A stretch of DNA of 7,444 nucleotides from assembly GCA_938016505.1 (NCBI GenBank), contig CALLWN010000169.1, forward strand, positions 1-7,444, written 5' to 3'. This DNA comes from an uncultured Sphingomonadaceae bacterium (GTDB taxonomy: Bacteria > Pseudomonadota > Alphaproteobacteria > Sphingomonadales > Sphingomonadaceae). Positions 1 to 5,807 of this stretch are shown here, piece after piece. Positions within the stretch are counted from its first letter, which is position 1; each line of letters starts with the position of its first letter. The notes beneath the pieces are model-generated. The model had not been told where the DNA came from, ran no database searches, and worked only from the letters and a program-made list of their open reading frames with translations. The position numbers and the translations under genes were made by a program.

Positions 1-431
1 TCCTCGGCGCGCTCGTGCAGTCGGGGGCGAAGGGCATTCTCGAGACCTGGGTCGATGGCCTGCTGTCGCGCCTCCCGGTGGTCGGCAAGCTCTACCAGCC
101 CTTCGCCCAGCTGGTGCGCACCATGGGCGGCGACAGCAAGGAGGAGATGGCCTCGATGAGCGTGGTGACGGCGCGGTTCGGCGAAGGGGCCGAAGTGCTG
201 GCGCTGCTCGCGAGCCCGGAGATCTTCGATGTCGGCAACGGCCCGTCACGGCTCATCCTCATTCCGACCGCGCCAGTGCCGATCGGCGGGGCGCTGCTGT
301 TCGTGCCGGTCGCCAATGTGCGGGTGGTGCCGGGGATGAAGTTCGACGATCTCGCCAAATTCTACATCACCATGGGGACGGTTGCGCCGCCCTCGCTGCT
401 TGCAGCTGCAGTGCCGGCCCGGCGCGCCTAG
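1..431 (+). CDS. DUF502 family membrane protein, C-terminal part (5' end outside window)
   Basis: The reading frame is open from the left edge (first full codon at base 3) and ends at TAG 429-431, so a GTG at 15 need not be the start. The first visible residues (LGALVQSG) look like the end of a membrane helix. Next come an amphipathic stretch with LPVVGKLYQPF, then a soluble beta-rich part containing LILIPTAPVPIGGALLFVPV, and finally a segment ending ITMGTVAPPSL. This order (LP-V--LY, then PT-P-P--G-LLFVP, then a C-terminal G-V-P) is the hallmark of DUF502. Family members are inner-membrane proteins of about 200-220 residues with two N-terminal helices, and their biochemical function is unknown. 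About 143 residues are visible here, roughly the C-terminal two thirds. The gene converges on the HdeD-like gene. Family assignment is good; no function can be given. Confidence 0.85.
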   Translation, partial: LGALVQSGAKGILETWVDGLLSRLPVVGKLYQPFAQLVRTMGGDSKEEMASMSVVTARFGEGAEVLALLASPEIFDVGNGPSRLILIPTAPVPIGGALLFVPVANVRVVPGMKFDDLAKFYITMGTVAPPSLLAAAVPARRA

Positions 432-444
432 CCCCCCGGCGCGC
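422..444. terminator. GC hairpin across the DUF502 stop codon, possible terminator
   Basis: GCGCGCC at 422-428 is exactly complementary to GGCGCGC at 438-444, giving a 7-bp stem around a 9-base loop that contains the TAG stop. It lies in the short gap between two convergent genes, where a bidirectional terminator would be useful. No T-run follows on either strand, so intrinsic termination is uncertain. In DNA this GC-rich a stem of this length could also arise by chance. Confidence 0.35.
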
Positions 445-457
445 ACTGGCCTTCGCG

Positions 458-1081
458 CTAGCCGGCGAGCCGGTCCCGCACGGCCTCGAGCCCGGCGTCG
501 AGCTTCGCCTTCAGCGACCGGAGCTTGAAGCCGACCACGATGAACAGGATCCCGATGGCGAACGCCCAGGCGCCGATGACCCAGGTGATCGCGACTGCCC
601 CGGCCAGCGGGTTCAGGATGATGAGCACGGCAAAGACGAGGCCGAGGAGGCCCGAGAGGATGAACCAGCCGCGGCCGTGATCGGGCGGGAGCTTTGCCGC
701 CGAGGCAAGCGTCGCGACCCCGGTGACTGCGGCATTGGCGCCGACGAAGATGGTGAGCACGAAGGCGGTCGCCAGCGGCCAGAGGAAGGCGAGCACGCCG
801 AGCACGATCGAGGCGACTGCCGCGATCGCGAACCAGACCCAGGCCTCGCCATCGCGGGCGCGGCCCCAGGCAGCAATCACGCCGGCGATTCCATCTGCAA
901 CCGCGAAGATCCCGAACAGGAAGATGAGGGAGAGGAGCGCGGCTGCAGGCGTCATGACGCAGAGGATGCCGAAGATCACTGCAAACAGGCCGCGCAGCGC
1001 GATCGCCCACCAGCGCAGGCGGAACAGCGCCGGCGCGCCTTCCCGCACCGAATCAAGCAAGCTCTGCCCGTTGCCCGCCAT
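458..1081 (-). CDS. HdeD/DUF308 family six-helix membrane protein
   Basis: This 207-residue protein is almost entirely hydrophobic, with about six membrane helices (near residues 25-42, 47-70, 81-101, 105-125, 138-157 and 161-185). They form three pairs of related hairpins, as in the DUF308 repeat. Helices end at prolines in repeated contexts (VMTPAAALL, FLWPLATAF, ILNPLAGAV), which is typical of HdeD-like proteins. E. coli HdeD is linked to acid resistance at high cell density; the molecular role of the wider family is unknown, and no acid-stress link can be read here. The C-terminal tail (KLRSLKAKLDAGLEAVRDRL) is a charged, probably cytoplasmic helix. I chose ATG 1081-1079 because AGGGAG lies 7 bases upstream of it. 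The frame stays open upstream to 1195, but that extension is Arg-rich and unlike the family. The gene is divergent from asd. Confidence 0.85.
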   Translation of the reverse strand: MAGNGQSLLDSVREGAPALFRLRWWAIALRGLFAVIFGILCVMTPAAALLSLIFLFGIFAVADGIAGVIAAWGRARDGEAWVWFAIAAVASIVLGVLAFLWPLATAFVLTIFVGANAAVTGVATLASAAKLPPDHGRGWFILSGLLGLVFAVLIILNPLAGAVAITWVIGAWAFAIGILFIVVGFKLRSLKAKLDAGLEAVRDRLAG

Positions 1082-1206
1082 TGCCCGTCTCCCTGTCTCG
1101 ACCCGATGCTTCGTTCCAGTGCTTCGACCCCGCCGGCGAGGCGCTTCCCTCCCCGGCCGTCTCCCGCTACGCCCCCCGCATCTGCGTGAACGCAAGGAGA
1201 TGGGTG
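1082..1206. promoter_or_regulatory. Divergent intergenic region between the HdeD-like gene and asd
   Basis: These 125 bases separate two divergent start codons and must hold promoters for both, unless either lies inside the other gene. The region contains ribosome binding sites for both genes (CTCCCT at 1089-1094 read on the minus strand, AAGGAGA at 1194-1200 on the plus strand). The heptamer TGCTTCG is repeated at 1108-1114 and 1120-1126. I see no convincing -35/-10 pair. GCTTCC (1143-1148) and GCTACG (1166-1171) are 17 bases apart but match consensus poorly. Confidence 0.35.
1194..1200 (+). promoter_or_regulatory. Shine-Dalgarno site that decides the asd start
   Basis: AAGGAGA ends 6 bases before TTG 1207 and 3 bases before GTG 1204. 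The usual spacing favours TTG 1207, which gives the family N-terminus MGYRIAVVGATGNVG. An ATG at 1200 overlaps the last base of this site but is in the wrong frame and too close to be served by it. Confidence 0.7.
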
Positions 1207-2247
1207 TTGGGATACCGGATTGCCGTGGTCGGCGCGACCGGAAATGTGGGGCGGGAGATGCTGAACATCCTCGCCGAGCGGGAATTCCCCGCCGACGAGG
1301 TGGCAGCGCTTGCCTCGTCGCGCTCGGTCGGCGACCGGATCGACTATGGCGACACGGGGCGCGAACTCACGGTCCGGAACCTCGAGCATTTCGACTTCAC
1401 CGGCTGGGACATGGCGCTGTTCGCCGCCGGCTCGGGCCCGACCAGGGTTCATGCCCCGCGCGCGGCGGCAGCCGGCTGTGTCGTCATCGACAATTCCTCG
1501 CTCTACCGGATGGAGCCGGACGTTCCGCTGATCGTGCCGGAAGTGAACCCGGAGGCGATCGACGGCTATGCCCGGCGCAACATCATCGCCAACCCCAACT
1601 GTTCGACCGCGCAGATGGTGGTCGCACTCAAGCCGCTGCATGATGCCGCGACCATCCGCCGGGTGGTGGTTGCGACCTACCAGTCGGTCTCGGGCGCGGG
1701 AAAGGCGGGGATGGACGAGCTGTTCGAGCAGTCGCGGGCCATCTTCGTCGGCGACCGCAGGGAGCCGGTCAAGTTCCCGAAGCAGATCGCCTTCAACCTC
1801 ATCCCCCACATCGACGTCTTCATGGGATCCGATTCGGGCTTCGATGGCTACACCAAGGAGGAATGGAAGATGGCGGTCGAGACCCAGAAGATTCTCGACC
1901 CGGCCATCAGGGTGACTGCGACCTGCGTGCGGGTTCCGGTGTTCGTCGGCCATTCCGAGGCGATCAGCATCGAGTTCGAGAGACCGCTTTCGGTCGCCCG
2001 GGCGCAGGCCATCCTGCGCGAGGCGCCTGGTGTCATGCTCGTCGACCGGCGGGAGGATGGCGGCTATGTGACCCCTGTCGAGTGCGTGGGCGACTATGCG
2101 ACCTTCGTGAGCCGGGTGCGCCGCGACCCGACGGTCGAGCACGGGCTTTCGCTCTGGTGCGTCTCCGACAATCTCCGGAAAGGGGCGGCGCTCAACGCGG
2201 TGCAGATCGCCGAGTTGCTCGGCCGCCGCCACCTGAAGAAGGGCTGA
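1207..2247 (+). CDS. asd: Aspartate-semialdehyde dehydrogenase
   Basis: This cytosolic enzyme reduces aspartyl phosphate to aspartate semialdehyde with NADPH. That is the branch-point step towards lysine, diaminopimelate (hence peptidoglycan), threonine, methionine and isoleucine. The 346-residue product has the normal family length. It opens with the dinucleotide-binding loop GATGNVG (residues 9-15). Arg101 in SSLYRMEPD matches the phosphate-binding position, and Cys132 in NPNCSTAQM is the catalytic nucleophile. Gln159 in TYQSVSGAG, KEEWKM (217-222), Arg242 and the catalytic His249 in RVPVFVGHSEA complete the active site. Nothing essential is missing. The start is TTG 1207 by Shine-Dalgarno spacing and by the family N-terminus; GTG 1204, three bases earlier, is the only serious alternative. 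The stop codon overlaps the start of the next gene by one base, so asd is translationally coupled to a hydrolase. Identification is very firm. Confidence 0.97.
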   Translation: MGYRIAVVGATGNVGREMLNILAEREFPADEVAALASSRSVGDRIDYGDTGRELTVRNLEHFDFTGWDMALFAAGSGPTRVHAPRAAAAGCVVIDNSSLYRMEPDVPLIVPEVNPEAIDGYARRNIIANPNCSTAQMVVALKPLHDAATIRRVVVATYQSVSGAGKAGMDELFEQSRAIFVGDRREPVKFPKQIAFNLIPHIDVFMGSDSGFDGYTKEEWKMAVETQKILDPAIRVTATCVRVPVFVGHSEAISIEFERPLSVARAQAILREAPGVMLVDRREDGGYVTPVECVGDYATFVSRVRRDPTVEHGLSLWCVSDNLRKGAALNAVQIAELLGRRHLKKG

Positions 2248-3005
2248 TGCAGCGCTTCGGAAGCTTCGACGGGGTCGAGCTCGCCTGGCGCGAGCTGGGC
2301 GGGGGCCCGCCCGTGCTGCTGCTTCACGGCCTCTTCTCGTCGGCCGAGGTCAACTGGCTGCGCTACGGCACTGCGCAGCGGCTGGCGGAAGCCGGCTGGC
2401 GGCTCATCCTTCCCGACCTGCGCGGCCATGGTGCGAGTGATGCGCCCTCGGCGCCCGAGGCCTGGCCGCCGGACGTGCTGGCGCGCGATGCCGAGGCGCT
2501 CGTCGCCCATCTGGGGCTGGGCGCGGATCTCGTCATCGGCGGCTATTCGCTCGGCGCGCGCACGGTGGTCAGGATGCTGGTGCGGGGCCATGTGAAGCCG
2601 CGGGCCGCCATTCTTGCCGGCATGGGGCTCGAGGGGATCAGGGGAGGTGCGGCGCGCGGCGCCTGGTTCGCCCGGATGATCGAGAGGCGTGGCACCTGGC
2701 CGCGCAACGCGCCCGAATGGTTTGCCGAGATGTTCATGAAGGCGAATGTGCGCAACCCCGACGCACTCCTCCACCTGCTGCGCGCCCAGACCGGCACGCC
2801 CGAGGACGCGCTTGCCGCGCTCGACCTGCCGGTCGCTGTCGTGTGCGGCGCAGCGGACAGCGACAATGGCTCGGCGGCGGAGCTCGCTGCCGCACTGCCC
2901 CGGGCGCGGCGTCTCGAAGTGCCCGGCACCCACATGTCGGCCGTGACCGGGCCCGCGTTCGCTGCTGCGCTGGTGGACGCGCTCGACGGGTTCAGAGCTT
3001 CCTGA
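2247..3005 (+). CDS. Alpha/beta hydrolase, complete catalytic triad, substrate unknown
   Basis: The 252-residue protein is a single-domain alpha/beta hydrolase. LLLHGLFSS (24-32) supplies the oxyanion-hole HG motif, and PDLRGHGASD (56-65) is the classic loop after strand 4. The nucleophile elbow is GYSLG with Ser101. The likely acid is Asp204 or Asp206 in GAADSDNG, and the base is His229 in GTHMSAV. The cap region (about 125-185) is rich in aromatic and basic residues. No signal peptide is present, so it should be cytosolic. The ATG overlaps the asd stop codon (TGATG), with only a weak purine-rich GAAGAAGGG upstream, which points to translational coupling. Family members can be esterases, haloperoxidase-like enzymes or C-C hydrolases; the sequence does not decide. 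Its 3' end overlaps the convergent dienelactone hydrolase-like gene by 14 bases. Confidence 0.9.
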   Translation: MQRFGSFDGVELAWRELGGGPPVLLLHGLFSSAEVNWLRYGTAQRLAEAGWRLILPDLRGHGASDAPSAPEAWPPDVLARDAEALVAHLGLGADLVIGGYSLGARTVVRMLVRGHVKPRAAILAGMGLEGIRGGAARGAWFARMIERRGTWPRNAPEWFAEMFMKANVRNPDALLHLLRAQTGTPEDALAALDLPVAVVCGAADSDNGSAAELAAALPRARRLEVPGTHMSAVTGPAFAAALVDALDGFRAS

Positions 3006-3852
3006 ACCACGCCAGCGCTGCCGCCCAGGCGACCGGCGCTGCGGTCGGCGAATAGCTCGGGCGATAGTCGGCGAGGAAGCCGTGGTCGGCGTCGAACAGG
3101 CGGATCGCGGAGGGCTTGCGGGCCGCCCTGAGCGCGGCGTTCATCGCCTCGACATCGGCCACGGGAATGCCCCGGTCCTGCGTGCCATAGAGGCCGAGCA
3201 CCGGCGCCCGGAGCTGGCCAGCGACATCGATCGGGTGGCGCGGCGTCATCGCGTTCACCTCGCCGGTCAGCCGGCCATACCAGGCAACGCCTGCCTTCAG
3301 CTTCGGGTTGTGGGCAGCGTAGAGCCAGACGATCCGCCCGCCCCAGCAGAAGCCGGTGATGCCGAGCCGCCGGGCGTTGCCGCCGTCGGTCGCGGCAAAG
3401 GCGGCGAGCGCATCGAGGTCGGCCATCACCTCGGCATCGGCGACCCGGCTGATGATCGTGTCGCGGAGCCTGCGGATGTCGGCAACCCTGGTCGGGTCGC
3501 CGTAGCGCCCGAACAGATCGGGCGCGATGGCGTAATGGCCGGCAACCGCGAGCCGGCGGGTGATGTCCCTGATCCACTCGTGGAGCCCGAAGATTTCCTG
3601 CACCACGAGGATGACCGGCCGCGGCTTCCCGCCCGCGGGCCTTGCCCGGTAGGCGTTCATCATGAAGCCGCCACCGGCCGGAAAGCGGAGCATCCCCGCC
3701 TCCAGGCCATCGGCCGGGGTCGTGATCGCGGTTGCAGCGACCGGTCGGGCGGCGAGCGCATGGCCCAGCGCGGCCGCGCCCCCGCCGAGCGCGGCGCGGC
3801 GCGTGACGCCCGACATCCTGACCCAGCTCTCGTCTTCGGGCAGGCGGTCCAT
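2992..3852 (-). CDS. Dienelactone hydrolase family protein with twin-arginine signal
   Basis: The 286-residue product has two parts. The N-terminus carries VTRRAALGGG (16-25) followed by a small hydrophobic Ala-rich stretch to about residue 41, which resembles a Tat signal and suggests export to the periplasm after folding. The rest is a dienelactone hydrolase fold: Glu86 in VVQEIFGLHEW, Asp112 in APDLFGRYGD, nucleophile Cys169 in GFCWGG, Asp226 in YGTQDRGIP and His257 in DADHGF. The Cys-Asp-His triad is complete. True dienelactone hydrolases act on 4-carboxymethylenebut-2-en-4-olide in chloroaromatic degradation, but most family members have other or unknown substrates, and no chlorocatechol genes are nearby. 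I chose ATG 3852 because GAGGGAGA lies 5 bases upstream; TTG 3867 is open but lacks such a site. It is the second gene of a pair with the GST-like gene. Confidence 0.88.
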   Translation of the reverse strand: MDRLPEDESWVRMSGVTRRAALGGGAAALGHALAARPVAATAITTPADGLEAGMLRFPAGGGFMMNAYRARPAGGKPRPVILVVQEIFGLHEWIRDITRRLAVAGHYAIAPDLFGRYGDPTRVADIRRLRDTIISRVADAEVMADLDALAAFAATDGGNARRLGITGFCWGGRIVWLYAAHNPKLKAGVAWYGRLTGEVNAMTPRHPIDVAGQLRAPVLGLYGTQDRGIPVADVEAMNAALRAARKPSAIRLFDADHGFLADYRPSYSPTAAPVAWAAALAWFRKL

Positions 3853-3857
3853 TCGGG

Positions 3858-3865
3858 TCTCCCTC
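3858..3865 (-). promoter_or_regulatory. Shine-Dalgarno site overlapping the upstream gene's stop codon
   Basis: Read on the minus strand this is GAGGGAGA, 5 bases before ATG 3852. Its first two bases are the last two of the TGA stop of the GST-like gene (3866-3864). Ribosomes finishing the GST therefore terminate on the binding site of the dienelactone hydrolase-like gene. This supports both the start choice and coupling of the pair. Confidence 0.65.
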
Positions 3866-4883
3866 AAGGCTGTCGGTAGAGCTGGAGCAGCGGCCAGTCA
3901 CCGGCCACGGCCTCGAGACGGGCGCGGTCGGCAGGAGGAAGTGCGGCAATTTCTGCTGCGATTTCGGCGCGGCATTTCTCGGTGAAGCCGCGGGCCGGCA
4001 CCTCCACGCCAGCGAGCGTCAGGCGCTTCGTGCCATCGGCGAGCGCAGCGCGGTTGGCGGCAAGGAAGGGCGCAAAGCCGAGCGCGTCGCCGCCGAGAAG
4101 CGGGGCGAGCCGTGGCGCGACGCGGTCGGGCGGGTCCCATGCGCCGCCGCCCGCCTCGGCTGCGGCAAGCGCGCGAGCGTGCCAGCCGACAAGGTGCGCC
4201 GCGTTGGCCTCGACCCAGGCCCGGGCTTCCGGTTCCCACAGGAGGCCCGAATCGAGAAAACCCCAGAGCGCGGCGTCGGCCAGGCTCAGGCGGCTGCCGA
4301 ACAGGAAGGGGGCAAGCGCCTCGCCGAGGAGGGCGGCCGTGCGGGCGAGCAACTGCTCGGCGTCGGCGATGCCGGGGCCGGAGACGGCGTTGGTCGCGCA
4401 GCTCTGCAGGAAGAAACGGTCGATGCCGGGCAGGAGCGCGTCCAGCTGCTCCGCCTCGGCCGGCGTCAGGCTCTCGCCCGCGTGCCGGCCGAGCAGGTTG
4501 CGCCCGCCCACCTCGGCAACAAAGCGGCGGGTCTCGGCCGACCTGGCCCGGAACAGGATGGCGGCACGGAGGAACCATTCGTCGAACCAGTCGTCGGCGA
4601 TCCGCACCAGGATGGCGAGCGCCCGGTCCGCGGGGAGAAGGCTGCGTGCGGGGAACCGCGCCGAAAGGGCAAGGCCGATGCGGGTCGAGTCGACGATCCA
4701 GCCGCTGCCGTCGCCCGTGTCCACCACCGGGAAGCGGTGGTAGCCGCCGACGGCGGCCTCCACCTCCGCCTTGTTGGCGAGCGACTTCAGGGCATAGGAG
4801 AAGTCGGCGCCGGTTGCGATGAGCGACAGAAAGGCCTTGCGGGTGTAGAAGCTCGGGTCGGTGCCATAGAGGGTCATCGCCAT
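3864..4883 (-). CDS. Glutathione S-transferase-like protein with extra C-terminal region
   Basis: From ATG 4883 the product is 339 residues (337 from ATG 4877). Numbered from the second ATG, residues 1-75 are a thioredoxin-like GST N-domain: MTLYGTDPSFYTRKA, then RFPVV with the conserved cis-Pro50, and DST (63-65) at the glutathione gamma-glutamyl contact. A helical GST C-domain follows, with the N-capping motif SRLSLADAALWG (Asp201). Residues about 262-337 lie beyond a normal GST of about 200-230 residues. They hold FAPFLAANRAALADG, a short beta-like stretch (RLTLAGVEVPA), and a final helix pair rich in Ala, Glu and Arg. The family conjugates glutathione or acts as a peroxidase, isomerase or chaperone-like protein; the exact role is unknown. 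No signal peptide is seen, so it is probably cytosolic. No Shine-Dalgarno site precedes either ATG, and GTG 4916 also lacks one. The dienelactone hydrolase-like gene follows 11 bases downstream. Confidence 0.85.
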   Translation of the reverse strand: MAMTLYGTDPSFYTRKAFLSLIATGADFSYALKSLANKAEVEAAVGGYHRFPVVDTGDGSGWIVDSTRIGLALSARFPARSLLPADRALAILVRIADDWFDEWFLRAAILFRARSAETRRFVAEVGGRNLLGRHAGESLTPAEAEQLDALLPGIDRFFLQSCATNAVSGPGIADAEQLLARTAALLGEALAPFLFGSRLSLADAALWGFLDSGLLWEPEARAWVEANAAHLVGWHARALAAAEAGGGAWDPPDRVAPRLAPLLGGDALGFAPFLAANRAALADGTKRLTLAGVEVPARGFTEKCRAEIAAEIAALPPADRARLEAVAGDWPLLQLYRQP

Positions 4884-4889
4884 CGCGCT

Positions 4890-4918
4890 GCGATAGGGCA
4901 GGAAGAGGAGTGCCACAA
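4890..4918 (-). promoter_or_regulatory. Candidate sigma-70-type promoter of the GST-like gene
   Basis: Read on the minus strand, TTGTGG (4918-4913) is followed after exactly 17 bases by TATCGC (4895-4890). Counting 7 bases past the -10 box places the transcription start at 4883, the A of the proposed ATG. This would make a leaderless transcript and fits the lack of a Shine-Dalgarno site. The whole gap between the two divergent starts is only 35 bp, so the promoter overlaps the ribosome binding site of the DUF302 gene on the other strand. This rests on motif reading alone. Confidence 0.4.
4900..4910 (+). promoter_or_regulatory. Strong Shine-Dalgarno site of the DUF302 gene
   Basis: AGGAAGAGGAG ends 8 bases before ATG 4919 and decides that start. 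A GTG at 4910 in the same frame sits inside the binding site and is therefore unlikely to be used. I could not find the promoter; it would have to lie inside the 5' end of the divergent GST-like gene. Confidence 0.6.
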
Positions 4919-5323
4919 ATGCCGGAACTGGGAGCCACGATCCGCCTCGACTGCCCGTTCGACGAGGCGATCACCCGCACGACGACAGCGCTCGGTGAGG
5001 CCGGCTTCGGGATCGTCTCGCGGATCGATCTCGACAAGGCGTTCCGCGACAAGCTCGGCGTGGACTTCCGCCGCTACACGATCCTCGGGGCCTGCAATCC
5101 CGGGCTCGCCCATGCCGCCCTGTCGTCCAACCCCGAGATGGGGCTGCTGTTGCCGTGCAATGTGACGGTGGAGGAGGCGGGCGAGGGGAGCATCGTCAGG
5201 ATCGTCGATGCCCCGGCGATGCTGGCTGCCGGCGGCGCGGGCGCAGCGGGCGAGGTGCGGGCGCTCGGCGAGGAGGCCGGACGCCGGCTTGCCGAAGTCG
5301 CGGCCCGACTTGGCGCCGGCTGA
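4919..5323 (+). CDS. DUF302 family protein
   Basis: This is a 134-residue soluble protein without a signal peptide. It shows the DUF302 pattern: an amphipathic start with CPFDEAITRTTTALGEAGFGIVS form, FRDKLGVDFRRYTIL (residues 42-56), then ACNPGLAHAAL with Cys59-Asn60-Pro61. LLLPCNVTV follows with Cys80, then an acidic turn and VRIVDAPAML. The CNP and LPC cysteines are family hallmarks and may lie close in the fold, but whether they bind a metal or a thiol ligand is not known. A helical, Ala/Glu/Arg-rich tail ends the protein. DUF302 proteins are widespread and uncharacterised, and are sometimes found with redox or metal-related genes. The stop overlaps the ATG of the DUF454 gene (TGATG), so the two are probably co-translated. 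It is divergent from the GST-like gene. Confidence 0.85.
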   Translation: MPELGATIRLDCPFDEAITRTTTALGEAGFGIVSRIDLDKAFRDKLGVDFRRYTILGACNPGLAHAALSSNPEMGLLLPCNVTVEEAGEGSIVRIVDAPAMLAAGGAGAAGEVRALGEEAGRRLAEVAARLGAG

Positions 5324-5703
5324 TGCCGGCGCCGCTCGTCTCGAGCCCGGTTCGCCTGCTCTATTTCGCGCTTGGCGCGGCCGCGCTCATGCTCGGGCTG
5401 GTCGGCGTCGTGGTGCCGCTGTTGCCGACGACGCCGTTTCTCATCCTTGCCGCCTTCGGCTTCGCCCGCTCGTCGCCGCGCCTCGAGCAGTGGCTCCTCA
5501 CCCATCCGCGGTTCGGGCCAGGTCTCGTCGCGTGGCGCACCCGCCGGGCCATTCCGCCCGCCGCCAAGCGCGCCTCGGCGCTCGGCATGGCGCTGGGGTT
5601 CGCCCTGTTCTGGCTGTGGCGGGCGCCGGCGGCGCCGCTGCTGCTGCTTGTCGGCGGTCTCATGCTGCTGGTCTCGGCCTGGGTCTGGACCCGGCCCGAC
5701 TGA
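5323..5703 (+). CDS. DUF454 (YbaN-like) small inner-membrane protein
   Basis: The 126-residue protein has the full DUF454 signature. A first helix (about 10-31) leads into VVPLLPTTPFLILAAFGFA (30-48), followed by RSSPRLEQWLLTHPRFGP and VAWRTRRAIPPAAKR (49-83). Two further hydrophobic stretches lie at about 85-99 and 103-121. The LP-LPTTPF, SSPRLE-WL--HP-FG and W---RAIP--AK blocks are the most conserved parts of the family, which includes E. coli YbaN. Its function is unknown; it is an inner-membrane protein with the basic HP-FG/RAIP loop likely cytoplasmic. The start codon overlaps the DUF302 stop and has no Shine-Dalgarno site of its own, which indicates coupling. Confidence 0.92.
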   Translation: MPAPLVSSPVRLLYFALGAAALMLGLVGVVVPLLPTTPFLILAAFGFARSSPRLEQWLLTHPRFGPGLVAWRTRRAIPPAAKRASALGMALGFALFWLWRAPAAPLLLLVGGLMLLVSAWVWTRPD

Positions 5704-5726
5704 GCAGGCGCGCCGCGAACTGACGG

Positions 5727-5756
5727 CTGGCCCAACCGATTTCCGGCTGCTATCGG
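5727..5756 (+). promoter_or_regulatory. Weak candidate promoter for the small secreted protein
   Basis: TATCGG at 5751-5756 (within GCTGCTATCGG) resembles the -10 box TATCGC proposed for the GST-like gene. CTGGCC at 5727-5732, 18 bases upstream, is a poor -35 match. The 104-bp gap after DUF454 (5704-5807) also holds a possible hairpin (CCCGCC 5765-5770 with GGCGGG 5783-5788) in what would be the leader. Evidence is slight. Confidence 0.22.
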
Positions 5757-5807
5757 CGGCATGCCCCGCCGCTCGGGGAGGGGGCGGGCTGACGGAGGAC
5801 TTGACCC

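Noticed and set aside
1082..1195. N-terminal extension of the HdeD-like protein by 38 residues.
   Set aside because: The extension is Arg/Gly-rich with no resemblance to the family, while ATG 1081 has AGGGAG at 7-base spacing.
976..2232. A 418-codon open frame on the minus strand opposite asd.
   Set aside because: It lies entirely antisense to a certain asd gene and the HdeD start. Its product is rich in Arg, His, Asp and Gly without domain motifs, the usual mirror of high-GC codon bias.
2247..3852. A chlorocatechol or aromatic-degradation cluster, suggested by the dienelactone hydrolase.
   Set aside because: No dioxygenase, cycloisomerase or maleylacetate reductase gene is present, and family membership alone does not give that substrate.
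2543..3949. A 468-codon open frame on the minus strand spanning the hydrolase and dienelactone hydrolase region.
   Set aside because: It is out of frame with both recognised proteins and has Arg/Pro/Ala/Ser-rich low-complexity content. It is a frame shadow in GC-rich DNA.
4884..4916. GTG 4916 as the start of the GST-like protein.
   Set aside because: It has no Shine-Dalgarno site, adds residues before the usual GST first strand (MTLYG), and would run through the proposed -10 box.
3898..5052. A 384-codon open frame on the minus strand shifted relative to the GST-like gene, and a 328-codon plus-strand frame at 4179-5165.
   Set aside because: Both overlap the GST-like and DUF302 genes, show no family motifs, and are dominated by Arg, Pro and Gly.
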